Under the pieces are notes generated by a model. That model was not told the origin of the DNA. It did not search any database and was given only the letters and a program-made list of their open reading frames with translations. Made by a program: the position numbers and the translations under genes. From contig JADJCH010000012.1 of the NCBI GenBank assembly GCA_016703325.1, positions 47,401 through 111,400 on the forward strand: 64,000 bases of DNA, in the 5' to 3' direction. The DNA comes from Burkholderiales bacterium. Its GTDB lineage: Bacteria > Pseudomonadota > Gammaproteobacteria > Burkholderiales > Burkholderiaceae_C. This document shows positions 1 through 8,989 of this stretch, in pieces (within the stretch, counting starts at the first letter, position 1; each line of letters begins with the position of its first letter).

Positions 1-1
1 G

Positions 2-1105
2 GCGGAGATGGACTACGCCCCGCCCTTCCAGATGGGCCACAGCAAGGCCTTCGAACTGGCCGACCGGGTGACGCAGCTGACGCCGGCGGGGCTGAACCGG
101 GTGTTCTTCACCAATTCCGGGTCGGAGGCGGTGGACACCGCGCTCAAGATCGCCCTGGCCTATCAGCGGGTGCGCGGACAGGCCTCCCGCACCCGGCTGA
201 TCGGCCGGGAACGCGGCTACCACGGAGTCAACTTCGGCGGCATCTCGGTGGGCGGCATGGTGGCCAACCGCAAGATGTTCGGCACGCTGATGGCGGGGGT
301 GGACCACATCCGCCACACCCATGACCCGGCACGCAACGCCTTCAGCGTGGGTCAGCCGGCCCACGGGGCCGAGTTGGCCGATGATCTGGAACGCCTGGTG
401 GCCCTGCACGACGCCTCCACCATCGCGGCGGTGATCGTGGAACCCGTGGCCGGCTCCACCGGGGTGCTGGTGCCGCCGCAGGGTTACCTGCAGCGCCTGC
501 GTGAGATCTGCGACCGGCACGGCATCCTGCTGATCTTCGATGAGGTCATCACCGGCTTCGGCCGCACCGGCCAGCCCTTTGCTGCACAGACCTTTGGTGT
601 CACGCCCGACATCATGACCACCGCCAAGGGCATCACCAACGGCTGTGCCCCGATGGGGGCGGTGTTCGTCAAGCAGGAGATCCACGATGCCTTCATGAAC
701 GGGCCGGAGCACCTCATCGAGCTCTTCCACGGCTACACCTACTCGGCCCACCCGTTGGCCTGCGCGGCCGGCCTCGGCACCCTCGACACCTATGCAGACG
801 AGGGCCTGCTGACCCGCGCCAGCGAGCTGCAGGATCACTTTGCGGCACTGGTGCATTCGCTGCGCGATGCGCCCAACGTGATCGACATCCGCAACATCGG
901 CCTGGTAGGCGGCATCGAGCTCGCACCGCGCCCGGGCGAACCCGGCAAGCGGGCCTTCGACGTTTTCCTGGACTGCTACGACAAGGGGGTGCTGATCCGC
1001 ACCACCGGCGACACCATCGCGCTGTCGCCGCCGCTGATCATCGAGCGCACCCAGATCGAACAGATCGTGGACACGCTGCGCGGCGCGATCTCCCGCGTGG
1101 CCTGA
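2..1105 (+). CDS. Omega-amino acid (beta-alanine)-pyruvate aminotransferase, 5' end cut by window edge
   Basis: A PLP-dependent class III aminotransferase that moves the omega-amino group of beta-alanine or a similar omega-amino acid to pyruvate. The reading frame is open to the left edge; roughly 75 N-terminal residues of the usual ~445 are missing. Visible family marks are the PLP-phosphate segment NSGSEAVDTALK, the FDEVITGFGRTG segment carrying the PLP-ring aspartate, and the Schiff-base lysine in TTAKGITNG (about residue 209 counted from base 2). The stretch GRERGYHGVNFGG is typical of beta-alanine-pyruvate transaminases rather than of GabT. It ends 17 bases before puuB, so it is probably the first or an early gene of the polyamine operon, and it could handle beta-alanine from spermidine breakdown or GABA. 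Family assignment is firm; exact substrate is inferred. Confidence 0.9.
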   Translation, partial: AEMDYAPPFQMGHSKAFELADRVTQLTPAGLNRVFFTNSGSEAVDTALKIALAYQRVRGQASRTRLIGRERGYHGVNFGGISVGGMVANRKMFGTLMAGVDHIRHTHDPARNAFSVGQPAHGAELADDLERLVALHDASTIAAVIVEPVAGSTGVLVPPQGYLQRLREICDRHGILLIFDEVITGFGRTGQPFAAQTFGVTPDIMTTAKGITNGCAPMGAVFVKQEIHDAFMNGPEHLIELFHGYTYSAHPLACAAGLGTLDTYADEGLLTRASELQDHFAALVHSLRDAPNVIDIRNIGLVGGIELAPRPGEPGKRAFDVFLDCYDKGVLIRTTGDTIALSPPLIIERTQIEQIVDTLRGAISRVA

Positions 1106-1122
1106 ACCCGGCGGCACTGCCC

Positions 1123-2433
1123 ATGGCCCTGCTCGACACCGATCGCTCCCTGGCCCGCCACTCCTACTACGCGGCCACCGCGCAACGGGGACCGGGCTGG
1201 GCGCCTCTGCAAGGCCATGTGCAGGCCGATGTGGCCATCGTCGGCGGCGGGCTGGCCGGCCTGTCGGCCGCCCTGGAGCTGGCCGAGCGCGGACGCCGCG
1301 TGGTGCTGCTCGAAGCCGGCGAGGTCGGCGGCGGTGCCAGCGGCCGCAACGGCGGACAGGCCATCCATGGGCTGGCCTGTGCGCCGGGAGAAATCGAATC
1401 CCAGCTCGGCCTGGAGGCCGCCCGGCAGGTGTTCGGCATGTCGGTGGAGGCGCTGGACCTGATCCGCCAGCGCTGCCAGCGTTACCGCATCGACTGCGAC
1501 TGGCGCGACGGCTGGCTGGGTGTGGCGGTGCAACCTCGCAAGGTGCGTGACCTGTTTGCCGATGCCGACCACCTGGCGCAGACCTACGGCTACCCGCTGC
1601 AATGCATCGAGCGCCATGAACTGACCGGCTGGATCGACAGCCCGCGGGTCTGTGCGGCGGTGCACGATCCCCGCTCCGGCCACCTGCACCCCTTGAAGTA
1701 CAGCCTCGGTCTGGCCGATGCGGCCGCCGGCCTGGGCGCCCAACTGCACGAGCACAGCCCGGTGCTGTCGATCAGCGAAGGCCCCCGCCCTGTGCTGCGA
1801 ACCGCCCATGGCGAAGTCTCGGCCACCCAGGTGCTGCTGGCAGGCAACGTCTACCTGCAAGGACTGCAACGCCAGCTGGATGCCCGCATCATGCCGGTGG
1901 GCACCTACATCGTGGCCAGCGAACCGCTGGGCGAAGAACGGGCGCGCAGCCTGATCCCCTGCGGCGCGGCGGTGTGCGACAACAACTGGGTGCTGGACTA
2001 CTACCGGCTCAGCGCCGATCACCGCATGCTCTACGGTGGGCGGGCCACCTACAGCACCGTGACGCCCAGGCGCATGGCCGAGGGGCTGCGCGAGCGCATG
2101 CTGCAGACCTTTCCACAGCTCGATGGCGTCCAGGTGGAACACGCCTGGGGCGGCTTCGTCGATGTGACGATCAACCGGGCGCCCGACTTCGGCCGGTTGC
2201 CGGCCCAGGGCCATGCCCGCAACATCTACTACCTGCAGGGCTTCTCCGGACACGGCCTGGCCTTGACCGGGCTGGCTGGCCAGCTGGTAGCGCAGGCGAT
2301 GTGTGGAGACAGCGAACGCTTCGACCTGTTCGCCCGACTGAAGCACCATCCCTTCCCCGGCGGCTCCTGGCTGCGCACCCCGTTGCTGGTGCTGGGCATG
2401 GCCTGGTATCGGTTGCGTGATGCGGGGTGGTGA
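1123..2433 (+). CDS. puuB: Gamma-glutamylputrescine oxidoreductase
   Basis: A DAO-type flavoprotein of 436 residues. In the Puu pathway this enzyme oxidises gamma-glutamylputrescine to gamma-glutamyl-gamma-aminobutyraldehyde, releasing ammonia and hydrogen peroxide. The N-terminal Rossmann dinucleotide motif is clear at about residues 38-60 (AIVGGGLAGLSAALELAERG followed by an acidic residue at the strand end), then GASGRNGGQ, which is diagnostic of the PuuB/OrdL group and contacts FAD. The C-terminal part carries YYLQGFSGHGLALTGLAGQ, the second FAD contact. The length matches the E. coli protein (426). Placement between an aminotransferase and puuD/puuA supports the assignment. No signal peptide is present, so it acts in the cytoplasm. 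Confidence 0.93.
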   Translation: MALLDTDRSLARHSYYAATAQRGPGWAPLQGHVQADVAIVGGGLAGLSAALELAERGRRVVLLEAGEVGGGASGRNGGQAIHGLACAPGEIESQLGLEAARQVFGMSVEALDLIRQRCQRYRIDCDWRDGWLGVAVQPRKVRDLFADADHLAQTYGYPLQCIERHELTGWIDSPRVCAAVHDPRSGHLHPLKYSLGLADAAAGLGAQLHEHSPVLSISEGPRPVLRTAHGEVSATQVLLAGNVYLQGLQRQLDARIMPVGTYIVASEPLGEERARSLIPCGAAVCDNNWVLDYYRLSADHRMLYGGRATYSTVTPRRMAEGLRERMLQTFPQLDGVQVEHAWGGFVDVTINRAPDFGRLPAQGHARNIYYLQGFSGHGLALTGLAGQLVAQAMCGDSERFDLFARLKHHPFPGGSWLRTPLLVLGMAWYRLRDAGW

Positions 2434-2527
2434 CCCATTCCCCGGCAGGGCTCGGTGAAAGCCCCGCCACGGCCGAAGCTTTCCCTCTGGCACACTCCCT
2501 GCACCAGGGAGACAGGATCATCAACCC

Positions 2528-3367
2528 ATGTCAGTAAGCCCAGGGCGGCCGGACCCGCAACCCGCCGCTGCAAGCCCAATGAACTCCGCGACCTTGTCCC
2601 GCCAGCCTGTGGTGCTGGTGCCTGCCTGCAACCGGATGCTCGGACAGCATCCCTTCCACGTCGCAGGTCAGAAATACGTCGATGCCGTTCGCCTGGCGGG
2701 CTGTCTGCCGCTGGTGGTGCCCTCTGCATCGCCTCAGGAACTGGCCCAGCTGCTGGACCTCGCCGACGGTGTGCTGCTGACCGGCTCTCCATCGAACGTC
2801 CACCCCAGCCACTACGGCGAGGAGGTCTACGACCAGACGTTGCCGCTGGACCCGGTGCGTGACGACTGGACCCTGCCGCTGATCCCGCAGCTGCTGCAGC
2901 GGAGCATGCCGTTGCTGGCGATCTGCCGCGGCTTCCAGGAAACCAATGTCGCACTGGGCGGCAGCCTCTACCAGGCGGTGCAGGAGGTGGACGGCCGCCA
3001 CGACCACCGCGCCCCCGCCGATGCGCCAGCCGAGGTGCAGTACGGCGCGGCCCACACCGTTCAGGTGCAGCCGGGTGGCCTGCTGGCCGATCTGTTCGAA
3101 AGCGGTGCGCAGCTGCGCGTCAACAGCGTGCACGGCCAGGGTGTGAACCGGCTGGCCGAAGGCCTGCGCGTGGAAGCGCTCGCGCCGGATGGCCTGGTGG
3201 AAGCCTTCTCGATCGACTCCGGCCGTGCCAAGGCTCACTTTGCACTGTGTGTGCAGTGGCACCCCGAATGGCGTGCGGCCGACAACCCAGTGTCGATGAC
3301 GCTGCTGCGCGCCTTCGGCGCCGCCTGCCAGGAGTACCGCGACACCCACCGCCCCCCAAACCGCTGA
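2528..3367 (+). CDS. puuD: Gamma-glutamyl-gamma-aminobutyrate hydrolase
   Basis: A class I glutamine-amidotransferase-like hydrolase that cleaves gamma-glutamyl-GABA to glutamate and GABA, the last Puu step. The nucleophile cysteine sits in LAICRGFQE (residue 133 from this start) and the histidine/glutamate pair in VQWHPEW. An internal ATG at 2579 would give a 262-residue protein with the cysteine at 116, closer to the E. coli enzyme (254 residues, Cys114). I kept 2528 because AGGA lies ten bases upstream, while no ribosome site is evident before 2579; the start is therefore uncertain. It follows puuB by 94 bases and precedes puuA by 112. Confidence 0.92.
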   Translation: MSVSPGRPDPQPAAASPMNSATLSRQPVVLVPACNRMLGQHPFHVAGQKYVDAVRLAGCLPLVVPSASPQELAQLLDLADGVLLTGSPSNVHPSHYGEEVYDQTLPLDPVRDDWTLPLIPQLLQRSMPLLAICRGFQETNVALGGSLYQAVQEVDGRHDHRAPADAPAEVQYGAAHTVQVQPGGLLADLFESGAQLRVNSVHGQGVNRLAEGLRVEALAPDGLVEAFSIDSGRAKAHFALCVQWHPEWRAADNPVSMTLLRAFGAACQEYRDTHRPPNR

Positions 3368-3479
3368 GACGGCCTGTGGCGCACGGCGTGCGCCCCATAC
3401 GGCCGCCCCTTCACAGCGGGCTGAAGCATCTCCGGCCTGACGCTGCGGGCGTCGAACGGGATGGACAACGGGGAACCCC

Positions 3480-4844
3480 ATGGTCAATCGCGACAACCTG
3501 ACTTTCAGCGAACTGGAACAGTGGCTCAACGAACGCCGAGTCACCGAAATCGAATGCCTGGTGCCGGACCTCACCGGCGTGGCGCGCGGCAAGATCCTGC
3601 CGCGGCAGAAGTTCACCGAAGACCGCGGCATGCGCCTGCCGGAGGCGGTGGTGGCCATGGGGGTGACCGGGGAGTTCCCGGAAGAGGGCCCCTACTACGA
3701 CGTCATCAACCCCACCGACCGGGACATGCACCTGCGGCCCGACCCGCGCAGCGTGCGCCTGGTGCCCTGGGCCACCGACCCCACTGCGCAGGTCATCCAC
3801 GACTGCTACGACAAGGAAGGACAGATCGTGCCCTTCGCGCCCCGTTCGGTGCTGCGGCGCGTCTGTGACCTCTATGCGGCCGAGGGCTGGAGCCCGGTGG
3901 TGGCGCCGGAGCTGGAGTTCTACCTGGTGGCACGCAACACCGACCCGGACATCCCGCTCAAGCCGCCCAAGGGACGCAGCGGCCGGGCCGAAACCTCCCG
4001 CCAGGCCTATTCGATCGATGCGGTCAACGAGTTCGACCCGCTGTTCGAGGACGTCTACTCCTACTGCGAGCAGATGGAGCTCAACGTCGACACGCTGATC
4101 CACGAGATCGGCGCCGGCCAGATGGAGATCAACTTCTTCCACGACCACCCGCTCGGGTTGGCCGACGAGGTGTTCTTCTTCAAGCGCACGGTGCGCGAAG
4201 CTGCTCTGCGCCACGACATGTTCGCCACCTTCATGGCCAAGCCGATCGCCGGTGAACCCGGCAGCGCCATGCACATCCACCAGAGTGTGCTGGATCAGGC
4301 CGGCCAGAACATCTTCAGCAATCCGGACGGCAGCCCGAGCCAGGCCTTCCACTGGTACATCGGTGGCCTGCAGCACTACATCCCGGCAGCCATGGCGCTG
4401 TTCGCGCCCTACGTCAACAGCTACCGCCGGCTGGCGCGTTTCACGGCGGCCCCGATCAACATCCAGTGGGGCACCGACAACCGCACCGTGGGCATCCGCA
4501 GCCCGGTGGCCAGCCCGGCGGCCCGGCGCATCGAGAACCGCGTGATCGGCGCCGACGCAAACCCCTACGTCGCGCTGGCCGCCACGCTGGCCTGCGGCTA
4601 CCTGGGCATCAAGAACCGCATCGAGCCCACACCGGAGTGCAAGGGCGACGCCTACCTGGGCGACTTCCAGCTGCCGCGCAGCCTGGGCGAAGCGCTGGAA
4701 AAGCTGCGCCTGGAGCGCGATCTGGCCGCGGTGCTCGGCAGCCCCTTCATCACCGTCTACACCGAGGTCAAGGAGATCGAGTACGCCGAGTTCATGAAGG
4801 TGATCTCCCCCTGGGAACGTGAACACCTGCTGCTCCACGTCTGA
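3480..4844 (+). CDS. puuA: Gamma-glutamylputrescine synthetase
   Basis: A 454-residue glutamine-synthetase-fold ligase that joins glutamate to putrescine with ATP, the committed step of the Puu pathway. The N-terminal beta-grasp region contains VPDLTGVARGKILP, and the catalytic domain has ELEFYL, GAGQMEINF, GSAMHIHQSV and the ATP/glutamate site segment GTDNRTVGIRSP. These are typical of the PuuA branch (no adenylylation-loop tyrosine as in GlnA is apparent). A purine-rich GGGGAA precedes the ATG by a few bases. Together with puuB, puuC and puuD in the same locus the function is well supported; whether it also accepts cadaverine or spermidine cannot be seen from the sequence. Confidence 0.93.
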   Translation: MVNRDNLTFSELEQWLNERRVTEIECLVPDLTGVARGKILPRQKFTEDRGMRLPEAVVAMGVTGEFPEEGPYYDVINPTDRDMHLRPDPRSVRLVPWATDPTAQVIHDCYDKEGQIVPFAPRSVLRRVCDLYAAEGWSPVVAPELEFYLVARNTDPDIPLKPPKGRSGRAETSRQAYSIDAVNEFDPLFEDVYSYCEQMELNVDTLIHEIGAGQMEINFFHDHPLGLADEVFFFKRTVREAALRHDMFATFMAKPIAGEPGSAMHIHQSVLDQAGQNIFSNPDGSPSQAFHWYIGGLQHYIPAAMALFAPYVNSYRRLARFTAAPINIQWGTDNRTVGIRSPVASPAARRIENRVIGADANPYVALAATLACGYLGIKNRIEPTPECKGDAYLGDFQLPRSLGEALEKLRLERDLAAVLGSPFITVYTEVKEIEYAEFMKVISPWEREHLLLHV

Positions 4845-4886
4845 AGCCGAAACCGGTTCCGCCTCAGTCACTCCAACACTCGCCAC

Positions 4887-4958
4887 CGTCATTCCCGCGC
4901 AGGCGGGAATCCAGAAGCCAACGCCCCAGACTGGATCCCCGCCTTCGCGGGGATGACG
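4887..4958. repeat. Inverted pair of REP-like palindromes
   Basis: Two 28-base units face each other across a 16-base spacer. The left unit (4887-4914) contains the self-complementary core ATTCCCGC...GCGGGAAT, the right unit (4931-4958) the core ATCCCCGC...GCGGGGAT. Each unit can fold alone, and the two are also near-perfect inverted copies. The right unit ends 17 bases before the spuC start codon. This looks like a dispersed REP/BIME-type element; other genomic copies cannot be seen here. Confidence 0.8.
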
Positions 4959-4975
4959 AGATCAAGAGCAAGCAC

Positions 4976-6388
4976 ATGAATACCACCCGCCCCACCACCC
5001 GCACCACCGCCCGCACCACGCAGGAATGGCAGGCCGCGGACGCCGCCCACTTCCTGCACCCCTTCACCGACTTCCAGGCCCTGGCCAAGAAGGGCTCGCG
5101 CATCATCACGCGGGCCGACAACATCTACCTCACCGACAGCGAGGGTGCCCGCATCCTGGACGCCATGAGTGGCCTGTGGTGCGTCAACGTCGGCTACGGC
5201 CAGCAGGCCCTGATTGACGCGGCCACCCGCCAGCTGCAGGAACTGCCCTTCTACAACTCCTTCTTCCAGACCACCACGCCGCCGGCCATCGAGCTGGCCG
5301 AACTGCTCGCCCAGGTGTCCCCTCCCGGCTTCCAGCATGTGTTCTTCAGCGGCTCCGGATCGGAGGGCAACGACACCGTCGTGCGCATGGTGCGCCGCTA
5401 CTGGGACCTGCAGGGCCAGCCCGATCGCCAGGTGATCATCAGCCGCTGGAACGGCTACCACGGCTCCACCATGGCCGGCGCCTCGCTGGGCGGCATGGCC
5501 TACATGCATGCCCAGGGTGGGCTGCCGATCCCGGGCATCACCCACATCGAGCAGCCGCACTGGTTCCTGCACGGCCGGCCGAAGGGCCTGTCACGCGAGG
5601 ACTTCGGCAAGCAGGCCGCCGGCTGGCTGGAGCAGAAGATCCTGGAGGTCGGCCCGGACAAGGTGGCCGCCTTCATCGGCGAGCCGGTGCAGGGAGCCGG
5701 CGGCGTGATCGTGCCGCCTGAGACCTACTGGCCGGAGATCCAGCGCATCTGCGACCAGTACGGCATCCTGCTGGTCAGCGATGAAGTCATCTGCGGATTC
5801 GGGCGCACCGGCCGCTGGTTCGGCTGCGAGACCATGGGCACCCGCCCGGACCTGATCACCTTCGCCAAGGGCGTCACCAGCGGCTACATCCCGCTGGGCG
5901 GCGTGCTGGTCGGCGAACGGGTGGCCAAGGCGCTGATCGAACAGGGCGGCGAGTTCGAACACGGCTACACCTACTCCGGCCATCCGGTGGCCTGCGCAGT
6001 GGCGCTGGCCAACATCCGCCTCATCCAGGAACAAAAGCTGGTCGAGCGGGTGCACGACGACCTCGGCCCCTACCTGGCTGATGCCTTCCGGGAGCTGTCT
6101 GCCCACCCGCTGGTGGGTGAAGCCCAGACCTGCGGCCTGATGGGCGCCCTGCAGCTGGTCAAGGACAAGGCCAGCGGCTCAGGCTTTGCGCCAGAGCTGG
6201 AGGTCGGCATGCTCTGTCGCGGCCACTGCTTCGGCAACGGCCTGATCATGCGGGCGGTGGGCGACCGCATGATCATCGCCCCGCCGCTGGTGATGACCCG
6301 GGCACAGATCGATGAAATGCTCGCCCTGATCCGGCTTTGCCTGGATCTGACGCTGGCCGACCTGCAAAGCCGAGGCTGGCTGGCATGA
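4976..6388 (+). CDS. spuC: Putrescine-pyruvate aminotransferase
   Basis: A class III PLP aminotransferase of 470 residues that transfers the terminal amino group of putrescine (and probably other diamines) to pyruvate, giving 4-aminobutanal and alanine. The N-terminal HFLHPFTDFQAL segment followed by DAMSGLWCVNVGYG is characteristic of the SpuC group. The PLP segment is SGSGSEGNDT, the ring aspartate lies in VSDEVICGFGRTG, and the Schiff-base lysine is K298 in FAKGVTSGY. It provides a second route of putrescine breakdown beside PuuAB. The first residues are a Thr/Arg-rich repeat, so the true start might be slightly downstream; no strong ribosome site is visible at 4976, where a REP-like palindrome pair lies immediately upstream. 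Confidence 0.9.
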   Translation: MNTTRPTTRTTARTTQEWQAADAAHFLHPFTDFQALAKKGSRIITRADNIYLTDSEGARILDAMSGLWCVNVGYGQQALIDAATRQLQELPFYNSFFQTTTPPAIELAELLAQVSPPGFQHVFFSGSGSEGNDTVVRMVRRYWDLQGQPDRQVIISRWNGYHGSTMAGASLGGMAYMHAQGGLPIPGITHIEQPHWFLHGRPKGLSREDFGKQAAGWLEQKILEVGPDKVAAFIGEPVQGAGGVIVPPETYWPEIQRICDQYGILLVSDEVICGFGRTGRWFGCETMGTRPDLITFAKGVTSGYIPLGGVLVGERVAKALIEQGGEFEHGYTYSGHPVACAVALANIRLIQEQKLVERVHDDLGPYLADAFRELSAHPLVGEAQTCGLMGALQLVKDKASGSGFAPELEVGMLCRGHCFGNGLIMRAVGDRMIIAPPLVMTRAQIDEMLALIRLCLDLTLADLQSRGWLA

Positions 6389-6648
6389 CCCGATCTCGCC
6401 GTGGCATGGAGGGTCTGGCTTGCGATGTGCACCGCAGCACCAGCCGGCCCGTTGAGCCTGCGACTGTTGCGTGCAAGTCATCCCACCGGCTCCGAAGTGC
6501 CTCCAGGGAGTGATCCCGAGACCGCAACCCACTGCCGACGCTTAGACTCGTTGCAATCGTCAACTTCACCAGCCTTGGCCTCTTCAATGAGGTCTTCCGC
6601 CACCCGGCCCAGCGGCCGGCGGGGCATCACCCTTGCGGAGTGTTCTTC

Positions 6649-7764
6649 ATGAAACTGATGTCTGTCCGGTCGGTCGTTTCCCTGGCGGTGGCCGCCCTGT
6701 CGGTTTGGGCCGGCGCGGCCCAGGCCCAGGAAGAGGAGAAGGTCCTCAACATCTACAACTGGTCGGACTACATCGCCGAGGACACGATCCGGAACTTCGA
6801 GAAGGAAACCGGCATCAAGGTCCGCTACGACAACTTCGACAACAACGAGATCGTCCACGCCAAACTGGTGGCCGGCAAGACCGGTTACGACATCGTCGTG
6901 CCTTCCTCCAACTGGGCCAAGCTGCAGGCCGACGGCGGGCTGCTGCGCAAGATCGACAAGGGGCAGATCCCCAACCTGAAGAACCTGGATCCGGCGGTGC
7001 AGGCCCAGCTCTCGCGCATGGACCCGACCAATGAGTTCATGGTGAACTGGCTGTGGGGCTACACCACCGTGGGCATCAACGTCGAGAAGGTCAAGGCGGC
7101 ATTGGGCTCCACCCCGATGCCCGACAACGCCTGGGATCTGATCTTCAAGCCCGAGTACATCGCCAAGATGAAGTCCTGCGGTGTGTCCTTCCTGGACTCC
7201 GCCACGGAAGTGATTCCCGCGGCAATGCACTACCTGGGCAAGCCGGCCTTCAGCAAGAGCCCGGGGGACTACACCGCCGCCGCAGCCCTGCTCAAGTCCA
7301 TCCGACCTTCGGTGACGCTGTTCAGCTCCTCAGGCTACATCAACGACATGGCCAACGGCTCGATCTGCCTGGCGCTGGGCTGGTCCGGCGACATCAGCAT
7401 TGCCCGCCAACGCGCCATCGACGGCAAGACCGGCCAGAACATCCAGGTGCTGATCCCCAAGACCGGTGGCATCCTGTTTTTTGACGTGATGGTGATCCCC
7501 GCCGATGCCGCCCACCCGGGCAATGCGCACAAGTGGATCAATTACCTGCTGCGCCCCGAAGTGCACGCTGCGCTGACCAACAAGGTGTTCTACGCCAATC
7601 CGAACAAGGAGTCGAAGAAGTTCGTCAAGCCGGAGGTCGCCAACAACCCGACCGTGTTCCTTTCGGACGCGGACATGAAGAAGATGGTGCCGCCCGACGC
7701 GCTGAACAACGACCTGCGCCGCCTGATGACGCGCACCTACACCGGCTTCAAGACCGGCCTCTGA
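6649..7764 (+). CDS. potF: Periplasmic putrescine-binding protein of a polyamine ABC transporter
   Basis: The solute receptor of the PotFGHI-type transporter. Residues 1-24 form a signal peptide (basic start, hydrophobic core, cleavage after AQA). Mature protein begins with LNIYNWSDYIAEDTIRNFE, the region in which PotF/SpuD proteins contact the diamine through Trp, Ser, Asp and Tyr. A GTG at 6640 extends the frame by three codons, but the ATG at 6649 has GGAG eight bases upstream and gives the better start. Length (371) matches PotF. It is separated from spuC by 260 bases, the longest gap in the locus, so a promoter for the transport genes may lie there. Putrescine is the likely ligand; spermidine (SpuE-like) is possible. 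Confidence 0.92.
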   Translation: MKLMSVRSVVSLAVAALSVWAGAAQAQEEEKVLNIYNWSDYIAEDTIRNFEKETGIKVRYDNFDNNEIVHAKLVAGKTGYDIVVPSSNWAKLQADGGLLRKIDKGQIPNLKNLDPAVQAQLSRMDPTNEFMVNWLWGYTTVGINVEKVKAALGSTPMPDNAWDLIFKPEYIAKMKSCGVSFLDSATEVIPAAMHYLGKPAFSKSPGDYTAAAALLKSIRPSVTLFSSSGYINDMANGSICLALGWSGDISIARQRAIDGKTGQNIQVLIPKTGGILFFDVMVIPADAAHPGNAHKWINYLLRPEVHAALTNKVFYANPNKESKKFVKPEVANNPTVFLSDADMKKMVPPDALNNDLRRLMTRTYTGFKTGL

Positions 7765-7822
7765 AACGGTTCAGACCCTTGCGCTGGTCCCAAGCGGGTC
7801 AGCGCCCGACTGGAGCGCATTG

Positions 7823-8989
7823 ATGGCAAGCGGCAGCATGGCGGGTCCGGCGGTTGCGTCGGCAGCGACGCCGACGGTGGCAACGGTGGCAAGCAAGGAG
7901 GCCGATCGGCCCGCCTTCCTGCGCATCCGCGACGTGGTGAAAGACTTCGGGGGTTACCGCGCCGTCGACCACGTCAGCCTGGACATCGCCAAAGGCGAGA
8001 TCTTCGCGCTGCTGGGCTCGTCGGGCTGTGGCAAGACCACGCTGCTGCGCATGCTGGCGGGTTTCGAGGCGCCCACCTCCGGGCAGATCATCCTCAACGG
8101 GCAGGATCTGGCCGGGCTGCCGCCCTACGAGCGGCCGCTGAACATGATGTTCCAGTCCTATGCGCTGTTCCCGCACCTGACGGTGTGGGAGAACATCGCC
8201 TTCGGACTGCAGCGCGACGGCCTGCCCAAGCCGCAGATCGCCGAGCGGGTCGAGTCCATGCTCAAGCTCACGCAGCTGGGCAAATACGCCAAGCGCAAGC
8301 CGCACCAGCTTTCCGGCGGGCAGCAGCAGCGCGTCGCACTGGCGCGCAGCCTGGCCAAACAGCCCCAACTGCTGCTGTTGGATGAACCGCTGGGGGCGCT
8401 GGACAAAAAGCTGCGCGAGCAGACCCAGATCGAGCTGGTCAACATCATCGAGCAGGTCGGCGTGACCTGCGTGATGGTGACCCACGACCAGGAGGAGGCC
8501 ATGACCATGGCCTCCCGTATCGCCGTGATGAGTGAGGGCAGCTTCCTGCAGGTGGGAGCGCCTCAGGAGATCTACGAGACCCCGGCCACCCGCTTCGTCG
8601 CGGACTTCATCGGCAATGTCAACCTGATGGACGGCACCCTGGCGGTGGACGAGCCCGACCATGTGGTGATCGACTGTGCCGATTGCCGCCACTACGTCGG
8701 CCATGGCATCACCGGCACCGCGGGCATGGCGGTCTCGGTGGCGCTGCGGCCGGAGAAGATCCACGTCAGCAGCCACCCGCCAACCGACGAATTCAACACC
8801 GCCCGGGGCACCATCCAGGAGATGTCCTACTTCGGCAGCTACACGGTCTATCGCCTCAAGCTGGCCAGTGGCGCGGTGCTCAAGGTGACGCAGGCCAACA
8901 CCACGCGCCACCGCGACGATGAGCTGACCTGGGGCGACGAGGTCTGGGCCCACTGGTCCCGCTCGGCCCATGTGGTGCTGACCCAATGA
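7823..8989 (+). CDS. potG: Polyamine ABC transporter ATP-binding protein
   Basis: The ATPase of the polyamine importer. Walker A is GSSGCGKTT, the Q-loop follows in MMFQSYALFPHLTVWEN, the signature is LSGGQQQRVALARS and Walker B is LLLLDEPLGALDKK. A C-terminal TOBE domain follows the nucleotide-binding domain, as in PotA/PotG. The ATG at 7823 is preceded by GGAG at seven bases; a TTG one codon earlier is less likely. A poorly conserved Ala/Thr-rich extension of about 25 residues precedes the domain. The stop overlaps the next start (ATGA at 8986-8989), so translation is coupled to the first permease gene. Confidence 0.93.
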   Translation: MASGSMAGPAVASAATPTVATVASKEADRPAFLRIRDVVKDFGGYRAVDHVSLDIAKGEIFALLGSSGCGKTTLLRMLAGFEAPTSGQIILNGQDLAGLPPYERPLNMMFQSYALFPHLTVWENIAFGLQRDGLPKPQIAERVESMLKLTQLGKYAKRKPHQLSGGQQQRVALARSLAKQPQLLLLDEPLGALDKKLREQTQIELVNIIEQVGVTCVMVTHDQEEAMTMASRIAVMSEGSFLQVGAPQEIYETPATRFVADFIGNVNLMDGTLAVDEPDHVVIDCADCRHYVGHGITGTAGMAVSVALRPEKIHVSSHPPTDEFNTARGTIQEMSYFGSYTVYRLKLASGAVLKVTQANTTRHRDDELTWGDEVWAHWSRSAHVVLTQ

